A stretch of DNA of 64,000 nt from an uncultured Oscillibacter sp. (GTDB lineage Bacteria > Bacillota > Clostridia > Oscillospirales > Oscillospiraceae): positions 231,968-295,967 of the forward strand of contig CAJTMG010000001.1 in the NCBI GenBank assembly GCA_910577405.1, given 5' to 3'. Positions within the stretch are counted from its first letter, which is position 1; each line of letters opens with the position of its first letter. Under the pieces are notes generated by a model. It was not told the origin of the DNA, made no database searches, and was given only the letters and a program-made list of their open reading frames with translations. The position numbers were made by a program, and so were the translations under genes. This document shows positions 7,971-16,806 of the stretch, piece after piece.

Positions 7971-8994
7971 GATTGTATTTCGTGCGGATCAGAATGTCCG
8001 TATACAGGAATTCCTTTGCGGGGGGCTTGTCGCGGCAGAGGGCGTCAAAGAGGACCATAGGCGGGAGAGCGCCCTGTTGGAAAGCCGCCTGGTCAATGGC
8101 AAAGCTCAGGCTGCCGTTCCGAAGAAGCTGCCGGTTGGGGGCGTTCAGGTCGTAGGCGATCACCCGCACCCGGCCTTTCAGTCCCGCCTCCTCCACCGCC
8201 TGACAGACGCCCTGCTGGCCGTTAGCTGTGACATAGATGGCGCTCAGATCCGGAGTCGTTTGCAGAATATGCTGGGTAATCTCATGGGCGTAATCGTCCC
8301 GGTCAAAGCAGGGCTGGAAGGGCAATAGCTGGATATCCTCCGCGCCCTCCGAGGCCAGGGCTTCAAAACAGCCGCTGACCCTTGCGCTGTGGGCCGTGTT
8401 GTTCAGATGGCCCGTCAGAGTAAAGACCTTCCCGCCGTTTGGAAGCATCTGCCGGAGCAGCACCGCCGCCGTCTGCCCCGCCCGATAGTTGTCCATGCCG
8501 ATAAAGCACAGGCGGCGGCTCCCTGGGGCGTCGGAGTTCAGCGTGACCACCGGGATGCCCTGATGATGCAGCTCGTTGATACGCTCCACCAGCTCGGGGG
8601 CGTTGTTGGGGGCGATGGCAAGTCCCCGCACGCCCTCTTTCAAAAGCTCGTCGATGGCCTCCAGCACCTTCTCCGCGTCCAGTCCCTTGATTTCCTTTAT
8701 CAGCAGGTCCGCTCCAGACGCGCGCAGCTCCTCCGCACTCTGCGCCGCCCCGCGGGAGACGTCCTGCATAGTGGTGGTCTCTGCGGACTGCAATATCATG
8801 CCTAATAAAAACACCTGCTTATTCCGCACCAGCGCCTGGCCGATCATATTGGGCTTGTATCCCAGATCCTTTGCAATCTGAAGGATACGCGCGGATACCT
8901 CCGGATTGACGCGGCCCCGGTTGTGCAGCGCCCGGTCCACCGTCCCACGGGATACCCCTGCCAGTTCCGCTATCTGCTGGGCTGTAACTGCCAT
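7954..8994 (-). CDS. LacI-family transcriptional regulator
   Basis: A 346-aa regulator. The N-terminal helix-turn-helix and hinge are clear (TAQQIAELAGVSRGTVDRAL, then VSARILQIAKDLGYKPN), followed by a periplasmic-binding-protein-like sensor domain from about residue 60. GGAGG lies upstream of the ATG. It is divergent from the symporter-dehydrogenase-isomerase locus, which points to local control of these genes by a sugar-type effector. The ligand is unknown. Confidence 0.9.
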   Translation of the reverse strand: MAVTAQQIAELAGVSRGTVDRALHNRGRVNPEVSARILQIAKDLGYKPNMIGQALVRNKQVFLLGMILQSAETTTMQDVSRGAAQSAEELRASGADLLIKEIKGLDAEKVLEAIDELLKEGVRGLAIAPNNAPELVERINELHHQGIPVVTLNSDAPGSRRLCFIGMDNYRAGQTAAVLLRQMLPNGGKVFTLTGHLNNTAHSARVSGCFEALASEGAEDIQLLPFQPCFDRDDYAHEITQHILQTTPDLSAIYVTANGQQGVCQAVEEAGLKGRVRVIAYDLNAPNRQLLRNGSLSFAIDQAAFQQGALPPMVLFDALCRDKPPAKEFLYTDILIRTKYNLPDPS

Positions 8995-9238
8995 ATACTC
9001 CCTCCTGTTTTTGCTTCTGTTTTCTGATTACCTCTGAATTATAATGGAAACCAGCGTTCTTTGCAAGTCCCGCGCCGTCCAATTCACGCCCTTTTCATAT
9101 CCCCGCCCTGTGGAACCGCAGCCTGTTTGTTCCCGCCTGGAATCCCGCGAAAAATCCCCTTTCTTTCCCCTGTACGGCATTCACAGGCCCGGTTTTATGC
9201 AGTATGACGGCGCTGACGGCAGAGGAGGCATTTTCCCG

Positions 9239-9512
9239 GCGTGCATTTTTCAAATTGCGTCATAAAATTAACAAATTCCGGAAACGCACGCACATATTGC
9301 ACGCAAGTTTTGAAATCCATAGGCAGAATCCACAACAAAGCCGCTGGATTCTGCGTGCTTTCACAAAGTTGCACGCAATGGGCAATTTTCTCTTGCAAAG
9401 TTTCGGAATCCATGGTATTTTAAGTTTACAAGGTCGTTATCCGCAATAGACCGGACAGGAATGGTGTTGCCGCGCCGCCGCCGGACCCAACAAATTCATT
9501 GTTTGCGTGCAT
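9239..9512. promoter_or_regulatory. Cluster of GCACGC/GCGTGC motifs upstream of the symporter (candidate operators)
   Basis: Within the 562-bp space between the LacI-type gene and the symporter, the core GCACGC or its complement recurs at 9239-9245, 9285-9293, 9297-9306 (TTGCACGCAA), 9352-9358, 9369-9378 (TTGCACGCAA again) and 9503-9512 (TTGCGTGCAT). TTGC-NN-GCAA is an inverted repeat, as expected for a LacI-family site. Two copies also fall inside a doubtful 72-codon minus-strand ORF. Apart from this cluster and one promoter, the region holds nothing I can support. Confidence 0.4.
9393..9421 (+). promoter_or_regulatory. Candidate promoter of the symporter gene
   Basis: TTGCAA (9393-9398), 17-bp spacer, TATTTT (9416-9421). 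It would give a leader of about 130 nt. A TTGCACGCAA motif lies just upstream and a TTGCGTGCAT motif lies within the leader. Confidence 0.4.
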
Positions 9513-9556
9513 TTTCTCTCTTTCCTCCAAAAACGTGTTATATTGGAGGGCTAAGC

Positions 9557-11218
9557 ATGACATTCTTCAGTTCGACAATCTGGACCCTGATCTCATTCGT
9601 ACTCTTTACCGCGCTGGTAGCCATTATCTCCAGCTGGAAGACCAAGGACGACAAGCTGGATTCCGCCGAGGGCTACTTCCTGGCCGGGCGGGGACTGCCG
9701 GGCGTGGTAATCGCCGGTTCCCTGCTGTTGACAAACCTTTCCGCTGAACAGCTCGTGGGACTGAACGGACAGAGCTGGAAATCCAATATGGGCCCCATCG
9801 CCTGGGAAGTGGGTTCCATGTTCACACTGCTGGTGCTGGCTTACTACTTCCTGCCCCGTTACCTCAAGATGGGCGCAATGACCATTCCCTCCCTGATGGA
9901 AGCCCGCTATGGCAAGGGAACCAAGACCATGTTCTCCCTTGTTATCGTGGTGATGTATTCCATTCTGAACCTGCCCGTGATCCTGTATTCCGGCGCGGTG
10001 GTGTTTGAGCAGATCTTCAATATCTCCGGTATGCTGGGCGTGACCACCTTCCAATCTGTGGCGATTCTGTGCCTGATCATCGGCATCATCGGCGGCTGCT
10101 ACGCAATCTTCGGCGGTCTGAAAGCCGTGGCCGTGTCCGATACCATCAACGGCATCGGTCTGATTATCGGCGGCCTGATGGTTCCCTTTATCGGCTTTGC
10201 GGTGCTGGCTTCTCAGACCGGCGGACATGGCATCATCGACGGCATCAAGTACATCGTCGAGGCCGACCCCGCAAAGCTGAACGCAGTGAACGCCTGGAAC
10301 GCTCCCGAGCCGGAAGTGCCCTGGCCCCTGATTATCACCGGTATGTTCTTCAATAACCTCTACTGGTGGTGCACAAACCAGTCCTTTGTTCAGCGGTCCC
10401 TGGCGGCGAAATCCCTGAAGGAAGGTCAAAAGGGCGCGATCTTCTGCGGCTTCCTGAAGTGCCTGGGTCCCCTGTATCTGGTCATTCCCGGCATCATCGC
10501 TTTCTATCTGCCCTCTATTCAGGACTCCATTGCCGCCGCGGGTGACAAGGCCATCGACTTCGCCTACCCCGCCCTGATCTCCGCCATTATCCCCAAGCCG
10601 GTAATGGGCTTCTTCGCGGCTGTCATGTTCGGCGCGATTCTCTCTTCCTTCAACTCCGTGCTGAACTCCGCTTCCACCATGTTCACCCTGGACCTCTACC
10701 GTTCCGCGTTCAAGCCCGACGCCTCCGACGTGCATTGCGTGAAGGTCGGCAAGATTTATGGCACCATCGCGGGCTGCGTCTCCATCGTTATCGCGCCCTT
10801 CGTAATGAACGCGTCCGGCATCACCACTTTCCTGAACTCCATGAGCCAGTTCGTGTCCCTGCCGGTCCTGTGCACCATCCTGGGCGTGTTTATGTTCAAA
10901 CGCCTGCCCGCCTACACCCCTAAGGTCATCACCGTCTTCCATGTGATCTGCTACGGCGCTTTCCTGCTGATCGCTCCCAATTATCCCGGCACCAGCAACC
11001 CCATCCACTACCTCTATGCTATGGCCGTCCTGTTCCCCGTTGAGCTGATTATCATGTGGGCCCTGAATAAGTACCGGCCTTCTGAGGAGTACGTGATTCA
11101 GGACGTGGGCGCGGTGGACCTGACCCCCTGGAAATACCGTCACGTGGTGTCCATCATCGGCCTGATTCTCGCTGTAGCCATCTACTTCGTCTTCTCCCCC
11201 CTGGGCATCGCGGCGTAA
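9557..11218 (+). CDS. Sodium/solute symporter (SSS/SGLT family)
   Basis: A 553-aa polytopic membrane protein with about 14 hydrophobic segments. Family marks include the N-terminal YFLAGRGLPGVVIAGSLL region, AEQLVGLNGQSW, and GFFAAVMFGAILSSFNSVLNS in the later transmembrane helix. This family takes up sugars, inositol or other small solutes with sodium. The ATG at 9557 follows GGAGGG; the earlier in-frame codons have no ribosome-binding site. It precedes a Gfo/Idh/MocA dehydrogenase and a TIM-barrel isomerase, which suggests a sugar or polyol substrate. Sodium coupling fits with the sodium-type V-ATPase in the same window (inference). Confidence 0.9.
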   Translation: MTFFSSTIWTLISFVLFTALVAIISSWKTKDDKLDSAEGYFLAGRGLPGVVIAGSLLLTNLSAEQLVGLNGQSWKSNMGPIAWEVGSMFTLLVLAYYFLPRYLKMGAMTIPSLMEARYGKGTKTMFSLVIVVMYSILNLPVILYSGAVVFEQIFNISGMLGVTTFQSVAILCLIIGIIGGCYAIFGGLKAVAVSDTINGIGLIIGGLMVPFIGFAVLASQTGGHGIIDGIKYIVEADPAKLNAVNAWNAPEPEVPWPLIITGMFFNNLYWWCTNQSFVQRSLAAKSLKEGQKGAIFCGFLKCLGPLYLVIPGIIAFYLPSIQDSIAAAGDKAIDFAYPALISAIIPKPVMGFFAAVMFGAILSSFNSVLNSASTMFTLDLYRSAFKPDASDVHCVKVGKIYGTIAGCVSIVIAPFVMNASGITTFLNSMSQFVSLPVLCTILGVFMFKRLPAYTPKVITVFHVICYGAFLLIAPNYPGTSNPIHYLYAMAVLFPVELIIMWALNKYRPSEEYVIQDVGAVDLTPWKYRHVVSIIGLILAVAIYFVFSPLGIAA

Positions 11219-11277
11219 ATTGTGAGTCAGGCACCCTCTGTTCCCCTTGTTCCGCTCATGAATCTGTAGTCTCTTGC

Positions 11278-11319
11278 TTCCCCGTCGAAGTCTTGTGCTC
11301 CGGCGGGGAATTCCTTTTT
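11278..11319 (+). terminator. Rho-independent terminator after the symporter gene
   Basis: TTCCCCG (11278-11284) pairs with CGGGGAA (11304-11310), with a 19-nt loop, followed by TTCCTTTTT. Confidence 0.6.
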
Positions 11320-11364
11320 GCTCCAGCCAGTGTGCCGCCTGCTTATTCACGTTCTATTCTCTCA

Positions 11365-11571
11365 TTGCACGCTCTTTGTACGGCATTTCCTCCGCCAGGC
11401 CCCATAAATGCACGCGCTCTCCCCTGACCCGGGCGGCATATTGTGGGAGACGCCAAAATTTTTGATGGAGATTTGTGTAGTATACTGGTAAGAAAATGCT
11501 TGCGTTCACGAGCACGCTGTGCTACAATACAAAACAAGAGGAAGAACAGAAAACGCACGCAAAACGCACGC
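11365..11571. promoter_or_regulatory. GCACGC motifs upstream of the dehydrogenase (candidate operators)
   Basis: The 455-bp space before the dehydrogenase gene carries TTGCACGC (11365-11372), ATGCACGCG (11408-11416), GAGCACGC just inside the promoter spacer, and a tandem pair ACGCACGCA at 11553-11561 and 11564-11572, spaced 11 bp, just after the predicted transcription start. This is the same core as upstream of the symporter and is the likely target of the local LacI-type regulator (inference). Confidence 0.4.
11500..11528 (+). promoter_or_regulatory. Candidate promoter of the dehydrogenase-isomerase operon
   Basis: TTGCGT (11500-11505), 17-bp spacer, TACAAT (11523-11528). The -35 and spacer overlap a TTGCGT...GCACGC element, and the tandem ACGCACGCA pair follows the start point, a good geometry for repression. 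Confidence 0.6.
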
Positions 11572-11673
11572 ATCAAATCATCTCCCTCCCGTCTCCGGCA
11601 AGAGCATGGGAGCGCTGCCAGAAAAGAAAACGTTCAATCACTTGAAAAATCATTTTGGATGGAGGAAAATATC

Positions 11674-12690
11674 ATGAAGGAACTTAACATCTGTGTAGTC
11701 GGCTGCGGCATGATCGGCAAAGAGCATATCGAACGCATCCAGAACCGCATCCGGGGCGCGAAGGTCGTGGCTGTGTGCGACGTGTTCGCCGAGGGCGCGA
11801 AGAAGGGCGCAGAGATTGCCGGTACCGGCACCAAGATTTACTCCGACTTCAACGAAGCCATTGCCAACCCCGAAGTCACCGCTGTTATGGTCACCACTCC
11901 GGGCCAGTTCCATAAGGACCCCGTGATCGCCGCAATCAAGGCCGGCAAGCCCGTGTTCTCTGAGAAGCCTCTGGCCAACACCGCCGCCGACTGCAAGGCC
12001 GTGGTGGACGCGGAAATGGCCTCCGGCAAGCATCTGGTGCAGGTGGGCTTTATGCGGCGCTATGACCGGGGTTACCGTCAGGTGAAGGAGCTTCTGGAAT
12101 CCGGCAAGTTCGGCGCGCCCATGGTCGTCAAATGCACCCACCGGGCCGACGGCGTTGCGGAGTCCTATACCACCGCTATGGCCGTGACAGATACCGCCAT
12201 TCATGAGATCGACTGCCTGCCCTGGCTGATTAACGACGAGTGGGACGAGGTGCAGTGCATCATTCCCCGGTCCTCCAGCAAGGCGCACGAGGGCCTGAAG
12301 GACCCCCAGGTGATGATTCTCAAGACCAAGGGCGGCGTTGTGACCGTGCTGGAGGTCAACGTGAACTGCGGCTTCGGCTACGACATCAACTGCGAGGTGG
12401 TCTGCGAGAACGGCGTGGTAAACCTCCCCTGCCCGTCCTTCCCCACCGTCCGCTACGCCAACAATGTCTCCACCAAGATTGAGGACAACTGGATTCTCCG
12501 GTTTATCGACTCCTACGACGTGGAAATTCAGGACTGGGTAGACCACGCCCTCAAGGGAGAAACCGGCGGTTCCTCTGCCTGGGACGGCTACGTGGCCTCC
12601 CTCACCGCTGACGCTCTGGTGAAGGCTCAGACCTCCGGCAAGATCGAGAAGGTCGTCACCGGCGGCACCCCGGATTTCTACAAGAAGTAA
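11674..12690 (+). CDS. Gfo/Idh/MocA-family oxidoreductase (inositol/sugar dehydrogenase-like)
   Basis: A 338-aa NAD(P)-dependent dehydrogenase. The Rossmann start is ICVVGCGMIGKEHIERI, the sugar-binding EKP motif is in GKPVFSEKPLANT, and the active-site region HEIDCLPWLINDEWDEV follows VTDTAIHEID. This is the layout of inositol 2-dehydrogenase and related polyol dehydrogenases; the exact substrate is not determined. The ATG at 11674 follows GGAGG; the long upstream in-frame extension runs through the promoter and is not used. It is followed 90 bp later by a sugar isomerase, likely in the same operon. Confidence 0.9.
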   Translation: MKELNICVVGCGMIGKEHIERIQNRIRGAKVVAVCDVFAEGAKKGAEIAGTGTKIYSDFNEAIANPEVTAVMVTTPGQFHKDPVIAAIKAGKPVFSEKPLANTAADCKAVVDAEMASGKHLVQVGFMRRYDRGYRQVKELLESGKFGAPMVVKCTHRADGVAESYTTAMAVTDTAIHEIDCLPWLINDEWDEVQCIIPRSSSKAHEGLKDPQVMILKTKGGVVTVLEVNVNCGFGYDINCEVVCENGVVNLPCPSFPTVRYANNVSTKIEDNWILRFIDSYDVEIQDWVDHALKGETGGSSAWDGYVASLTADALVKAQTSGKIEKVVTGGTPDFYKK

Positions 12691-12780
12691 GCAAGACGCC
12701 TGTTTCCTGCAAACGCGCCTCCCGTCTTGCTCCGCAGGATGGGAGGTCACGGCAGGGTATCTATATAAGGAGGATACGCT

Positions 12781-13641
12781 ATGAAAATCGGCTTCAATGA
12801 AGGCTGCAACCGTTTTTGCGAGAACCATTCCGTGCTGGAGGACCTGGCCCTGTGCGAGAAATACGGCTTTGATTACATCGACGTACAGTCCGAGTGCCTG
12901 GACCGGGAGCTGGCCGCCGGAAAGTACACCCTGGAAGAGCTGGGGGAGTTTTTCCGGAGCCATAAGATCAAGATGCTCTCCTACAACGCCCTGATTTTCT
13001 TCAACATGAAGCAGACCCAGGAAGAAAAGGACGCGGTGATGGAGCAGTTGGAGGAGATTATACGCCGCTGCCAGATTCTGGACTGCAAGATGATCGTCGT
13101 GGTGCCCTCCATGGATCTGAAGGTGAAAGCCACTGTGGACGAGATCAAGGCGGACGCTGTGGCTGTGCTGAAAGAGATGGTCAAGAAGGTGGAGCCTTAC
13201 GGAATCAAGCTGTCCCTGGAGTTCTGCGGCGCGCCTGCCATGTCCATCAATCGCTTTGAGTATGCCTACGACATCGTGAAGGCTGTGGATTCTCCCCTGG
13301 CAGGCGTGACGCTGGACCAGTTCCATTTCAACGCCATGGCCTCCGGCTGGGACGCCCTGGAAAAGGCCGACGGCAAGAAGATTTTCGTCTGGCATCTGAA
13401 CGGCGCGGAGAATATGCCCTGCGGCGCGGCCTACAACACGGATGAAGTGCGCCTCTGGCCCGGCGAGCCTGGCGACAGTCTGGACCACAAGCGGTTCGCG
13501 GATACCCTCAAGAAGATCGGCTTCGAGGGCGACGTGTGTACCATAGAGGTGTTCCGGCCCGATTACTACAAGCTCTCCAATGAAGAGAACATCAAGAAAG
13601 CCGCTGAAGTCACCCGCGCCCACGTTGCAAAATACTGGTAA
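12781..13641 (+). CDS. Sugar phosphate isomerase/epimerase family (TIM barrel)
   Basis: A 286-aa AP-endonuclease-2-like TIM-barrel protein. Metal-ligand type positions are visible: Glu in LSLEFCG, Asp/His in TLDQFHFNAM, His in FVWHLNGAE and Glu in CTIEVFRPDYY. Relatives include inosose isomerase/dehydratase and xylose isomerase-like enzymes. AAGGAGG lies seven bases before the ATG. Following a Gfo/Idh dehydrogenase and a symporter, it probably isomerises or dehydrates the oxidised sugar or inosose product. Confidence 0.88.
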   Translation: MKIGFNEGCNRFCENHSVLEDLALCEKYGFDYIDVQSECLDRELAAGKYTLEELGEFFRSHKIKMLSYNALIFFNMKQTQEEKDAVMEQLEEIIRRCQILDCKMIVVVPSMDLKVKATVDEIKADAVAVLKEMVKKVEPYGIKLSLEFCGAPAMSINRFEYAYDIVKAVDSPLAGVTLDQFHFNAMASGWDALEKADGKKIFVWHLNGAENMPCGAAYNTDEVRLWPGEPGDSLDHKRFADTLKKIGFEGDVCTIEVFRPDYYKLSNEENIKKAAEVTRAHVAKYW

Positions 13642-13669
13642 GTCCTTATCTCTCCCTATATATCCCAAA

Positions 13670-13711
13670 AACACGGAAAGGCTCTCAATTCTGGTGAGCC
13701 TTTCCGTGTTT
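13670..13711. terminator. Bidirectional terminator
   Basis: A 15-bp perfect stem AACACGGAAAGGCTC (13670-13684) / GAGCCTTTCCGTGTT (13696-13710). The minus direction has the better T-run (TTTTTGGG). It separates the isomerase from the convergent minus-strand small gene. Confidence 0.85.
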
Positions 13712-13735
13712 CGGTTCATATCAGGCGCGCGGGCT

Positions 13736-13903
13736 TCAATCGGAAAATCTGTCCTTGACCGCAAGAACAATAATCAGGATCACGATCAGTATAAAGGGCA
13801 TCCAAAGCGGCGCCAGCACCCACCGCAGCTTCCAATGAATCACATGAAGCAGCTTCAGGGCCACAAAGAGCAGGGTGATCCCGCCAAAAAATTTGAAGTA
13901 CAA
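13736..13903 (-). CDS. Small membrane protein (about 55 aa), start uncertain
   Basis: The frame downstream of the aminotransferase encodes a hydrophobic protein with two membrane stretches (GGITLLFVALKLLHVI and WVLAPLWMPFILIVILIIV) joined by HWKLR and ending KDRFSD. It resembles short transmembrane proteins that carry a W-x-W-V-L-x-P-L-W segment in Firmicutes and phages. No ATG fits: the given start is a TTG with no good ribosome-binding site, whereas a strong GGGGGGAGG lies 28 nt further upstream, before an in-frame CAA ACG. The frame is open back to 13939. A terminator at 13670 follows. Confidence 0.5.
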   Translation of the reverse strand: MYFKFFGGITLLFVALKLLHVIHWKLRWVLAPLWMPFILIVILIIVLAVKDRFSD

Positions 13904-13957
13904 TCCTACAAAATCAGGCGTTTGAAAGACCTCCCCCCTTCAGAAATTTTCCGTGCC

Positions 13958-15127
13958 TCATACCCGTTTGGACATCTTGCCGCGCATGGATTCCAGACGG
14001 TTCAGGGCGTTCAGCAGGGTCTCGTCCTTCTTGGCGAAGTGCAGGCGAATCAGATGGTTCACCGGCTCTCTGAAAAAGCTGGAACCGGGTACCGCGCCTA
14101 CGCCGACTTCCCTGGCCAGGTCCTCGCAGAAGGTCAGGTCGCTTTCATAGCCGTACTCCGAAATGTCCAGCAGCACATAGTACGCGCCTTCCGGGTTGGT
14201 ATGGGCGATACGGAGGTCATCCAGGCCCTTGAGGAACAGCGCGCGCTTATGGGTGTACTCCGCAAGCAGCTCATCGTAATAATCCTGACCAAAGCGCAGT
14301 CCGGGAATGACGGCCTCCTGTAAGGGCGCGGCGGCTCCAACGGTCAGGAAATCGTGGACCTTCTTGATCCGCTCGGTGATCTCCGGCGGGGCGATGGTGT
14401 AGCCCAGACGCCAGCCGGTGATAGAGTAGGTCTTGGAGAGGGAGGAACAGGAGATGGTACGGTCCCACATACCGGGGAGGGCGGCGAAATAGGTGTGCTT
14501 GAGGGGCGCGTAGACGATATGCTCATAGACTTCGTCGGTAATCACATAAGCGTCGTACTTCTCCGCAAGGCCTGCGATAATCTCCAGCTCTTCCCTGGTA
14601 AAAACTCTCCCGCAGGGGTTGGAGGGATTGCAGAGAACCAAAGCCTTGGCCTTCTGCCGGAACGCGTCCTCCAGCGCTTCGGGGTCAAAATGGAAGTCCG
14701 GCGGGGTAAGGGGGACATAGATGGGTTCCGCGCCGGAGAGGATGGTATCGGCCCCGTAATTCTCGTAGAAGGGGGAGAAAATGATCACCTTGTCCCCTGG
14801 ATTGGCAACGGTCATCATGGCGGCCATCATCGCCTCGGTGCTGCCGCAGGTGACGGTGATTTCGCCGTTGGGGTCGATGGTCCTTCCCATCAGGCGGGAC
14901 TGCTTTTCAGCCAGGGCCTCCCGGAAATTCTGCGCGCCCCAGGTGATGGAATACTGATGGAAATCCTCCGCAGAGACTGCTGCCAGACGGTCCAGAATGG
15001 CTTTTGGGGGCTGGAAGTCCGGGAAGCCCTGTGAGAGGTTGACTGCGCCGTGCTGATTGGAAATCCGGGTCATGCGGCGGATGACGGAATCGGTGAAATC
15101 CGCTGTGCGGGCTGAGAGCTTCTGCAT
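13958..15127 (-). CDS. Pyridoxal-phosphate aminotransferase, class I/II
   Basis: A 389-aa fold-type I aminotransferase. The PLP lysine is in SSLSKTYSITGWRLGY; NPSNPCGRVF carries the conserved Asn, and DEVYEHIVY the Asp that contacts the pyridine ring. NLSQGFPDFQPP at the N-terminus is the pattern of the kynurenine/methionine/aspartate-type branch. GGAGGCG precedes the ATG. It lies 26 nt after the DUF1846 gene, so the two are likely co-transcribed. The amino acid substrate is not fixed by the sequence. Confidence 0.93.
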   Translation of the reverse strand: MQKLSARTADFTDSVIRRMTRISNQHGAVNLSQGFPDFQPPKAILDRLAAVSAEDFHQYSITWGAQNFREALAEKQSRLMGRTIDPNGEITVTCGSTEAMMAAMMTVANPGDKVIIFSPFYENYGADTILSGAEPIYVPLTPPDFHFDPEALEDAFRQKAKALVLCNPSNPCGRVFTREELEIIAGLAEKYDAYVITDEVYEHIVYAPLKHTYFAALPGMWDRTISCSSLSKTYSITGWRLGYTIAPPEITERIKKVHDFLTVGAAAPLQEAVIPGLRFGQDYYDELLAEYTHKRALFLKGLDDLRIAHTNPEGAYYVLLDISEYGYESDLTFCEDLAREVGVGAVPGSSFFREPVNHLIRLHFAKKDETLLNALNRLESMRGKMSKRV

Positions 15128-15153
15128 GGGAAACGCCTCCTGAAAGTTATAAT

Positions 15154-16638
15154 TTACCGGTGGTAGAGCTTGTTTGTCTCGTATTGGGCCTCGCAGGTGG
15201 TCTGGACGCCCAGCTTTTTATAGATGCCCATGTCAGTAGCGGAGAGAATGACGGTAGAATGGGCCTGACAGTTCCGCAGATGTGCCAGCTGGTCCAGGGC
15301 CTTTGCCGCCAGGGGGTCTGACTTGGCGCTGGAGGCAAGGGCAATGAGAATCTCGTCGCTGTGGAGCCTTGGGTTGACGCTGCCCAGATATTCCACCTTG
15401 AGCCTCTGGATGGGCAGGATGGACTCGGGGGAAATGAGATGGACCTTCTGGTCGATGCCCGCCAAGGCTTTCAGGGCATTGAGGAGCGCGCCGGCGGAGG
15501 GTCCCATAAGCTGGGAGGTCTTTCCGGTAACGATGCGGCCGTCCTCCAGCTCCAGGGCGGCGGCGGGCAGACCGGTTTCCTCGGCCAGTTCCAGTGCGCG
15601 GGCGATTACGGGACGGATGGCTGGGCTGGCCTTGGCTTTTTTCATAAGCAGCTCCAGCTTGAAAACGGTCTCGTCGCTGCCCCGGCCCTGCCTGCGTTCA
15701 CAGAGGGCGTCGTAGTATCTCCGGACAATCTCCTGCCTTGCGGAATCCTGCACGACCTCGTCGTCAATGATGCAGTTGCCCACCATATTCACTCCCATGT
15801 CCGTCGGGGACTGGTAGGGGCTTTTACCGGTGATGGTCTCGAAAATCGCGGAGAGCACGGGGAAGACCTCCACATCCCGGTTATAGTTCACGGTGGTTTC
15901 CCCGTAGGCGGAGAGATGGAAGGGGTCAATCATATTCACGTCGTTGAGGTCGGCGGTGGCGGCTTCATAGGCCAGGTTGACGGGGTGATTCAGGGGCAGG
16001 TTCCAGATGGGGAAGGTTTCGAATTTGGCATAGCCCGCCTGCCGTCCCCGCTGGTATTCGTGGAAGAGCTGGCAGAGGCAGACGGCCATTTTCCCGCTGC
16101 CGGGACCGGGGGCCGTAACTACCACCAGGGGCCGCTGCGTCTCGATAAACGCGCTTTTCCCGAAGCCCTCCTCGCTGACGATCAGGGGGATATTATGGGG
16201 ATAGCCGTCGATGGGGTAATGCCGGCAGACCCGCACGCCCAGGTCCTCCAGACGCCGTTGGAAAGCCGCGGCCGCCGCCTGGCCTGCCCATCGGGTAATG
16301 ACGACGCTGCCGACATAGAGGCCCATGGAGCGAAAGGCGTCAATCAGGCGGAGCACGTCCACATCGTAAGTAATGCCCAGATCGCCCCGGACCTTGTTCT
16401 TTTCGATATCCGCGGCGTTGATGGCGATAACAATTTCGGCCTGTTCTTTGAGCTGGGCGAGCATTCTGATTTTACTGTCCGGCGCGAATCCCGGCAGGAC
16501 CCTTGCGGCGTGGTGGTCGTCGAAGAGCTTCCCGCCGAATTCCAGATAGAGCTTTCCGCCGAACTGCGCGATCCGTTCTTTAATATGCCGGGACTGGGTT
16601 TCCACATACTTTTCATTATCGAAGCCTGTTTTTTTCAT
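15154..16638 (-). CDS. DUF1846 / UPF0371 family protein
   Basis: A 494-aa protein of the DUF1846 family, widespread in Firmicutes and of unproven function. Recognisable segments are YVETQSRHIKERIAQF near the N-terminus, GGKLYLEFGGKLFDDHHAAR, and the Gly-rich VVTAPGPGSGKMAVCL, which looks like a nucleotide-binding loop. The ATG at 16638 follows GGGAAGGGA by nine bases. The length equals the family norm. It heads an operon with the aminotransferase and a small membrane protein. Confidence 0.9.
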   Translation of the reverse strand: MKKTGFDNEKYVETQSRHIKERIAQFGGKLYLEFGGKLFDDHHAARVLPGFAPDSKIRMLAQLKEQAEIVIAINAADIEKNKVRGDLGITYDVDVLRLIDAFRSMGLYVGSVVITRWAGQAAAAAFQRRLEDLGVRVCRHYPIDGYPHNIPLIVSEEGFGKSAFIETQRPLVVVTAPGPGSGKMAVCLCQLFHEYQRGRQAGYAKFETFPIWNLPLNHPVNLAYEAATADLNDVNMIDPFHLSAYGETTVNYNRDVEVFPVLSAIFETITGKSPYQSPTDMGVNMVGNCIIDDEVVQDSARQEIVRRYYDALCERRQGRGSDETVFKLELLMKKAKASPAIRPVIARALELAEETGLPAAALELEDGRIVTGKTSQLMGPSAGALLNALKALAGIDQKVHLISPESILPIQRLKVEYLGSVNPRLHSDEILIALASSAKSDPLAAKALDQLAHLRNCQAHSTVILSATDMGIYKKLGVQTTCEAQYETNKLYHR

Positions 16639-16750
16639 CCTGAACCATCCCTTCCCCAATCAATTCTGTACGAAGCCATTGTATCATGAAACGACCTGGA
16701 CGGAAAGCCTGAATTTCCTCTTTTTCCTGAGAATCCATGGGACTTTATAG

Positions 16751-16795
16751 AAAAGGGTCCCCGCTCCCCCGCACGCGGAAGAGGAAGCAGGGACC
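16751..16795 (-). terminator. Rho-independent terminator of the acn-icd operon
   Basis: Read on the minus strand, GGTCCC-TGCTTCCTC (16781-16795) pairs with GGGGAGCGGGGACC (16756-16769) and is followed by CTTTTC (T-run 16751-16754). It lies just after the icd stop. Confidence 0.8.
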
Positions 16796-16806
16796 GGACT
16801 TCAGGC

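Noticed and set aside
9195..9413. A 72-codon minus-strand ORF with a protein-like composition (several Cys, CGK-CLLC end) between the LacI-type gene and the symporter.
   Set aside because: No ribosome-binding site before its ATG, AT-rich codon use unlike the neighbours, and its two TGC-GTG-CAA codon triples coincide with the operator-like motif. It could be a decayed gene, but the support is too thin.
9539..9544. TATATT just before the symporter start as a -10 box.
   Set aside because: The transcript would start inside the ribosome-binding site, and no -35 lies 17 bp upstream.
9593..11350. Long minus-strand ORFs opposite the symporter, the dehydrogenase, aconitase, V-ATPase, thrS and htpG.
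   Set aside because: They are mirror frames caused by high GC in the third codon position of the true genes; they lack ribosome-binding sites and are rich in Gly, His and Gln.
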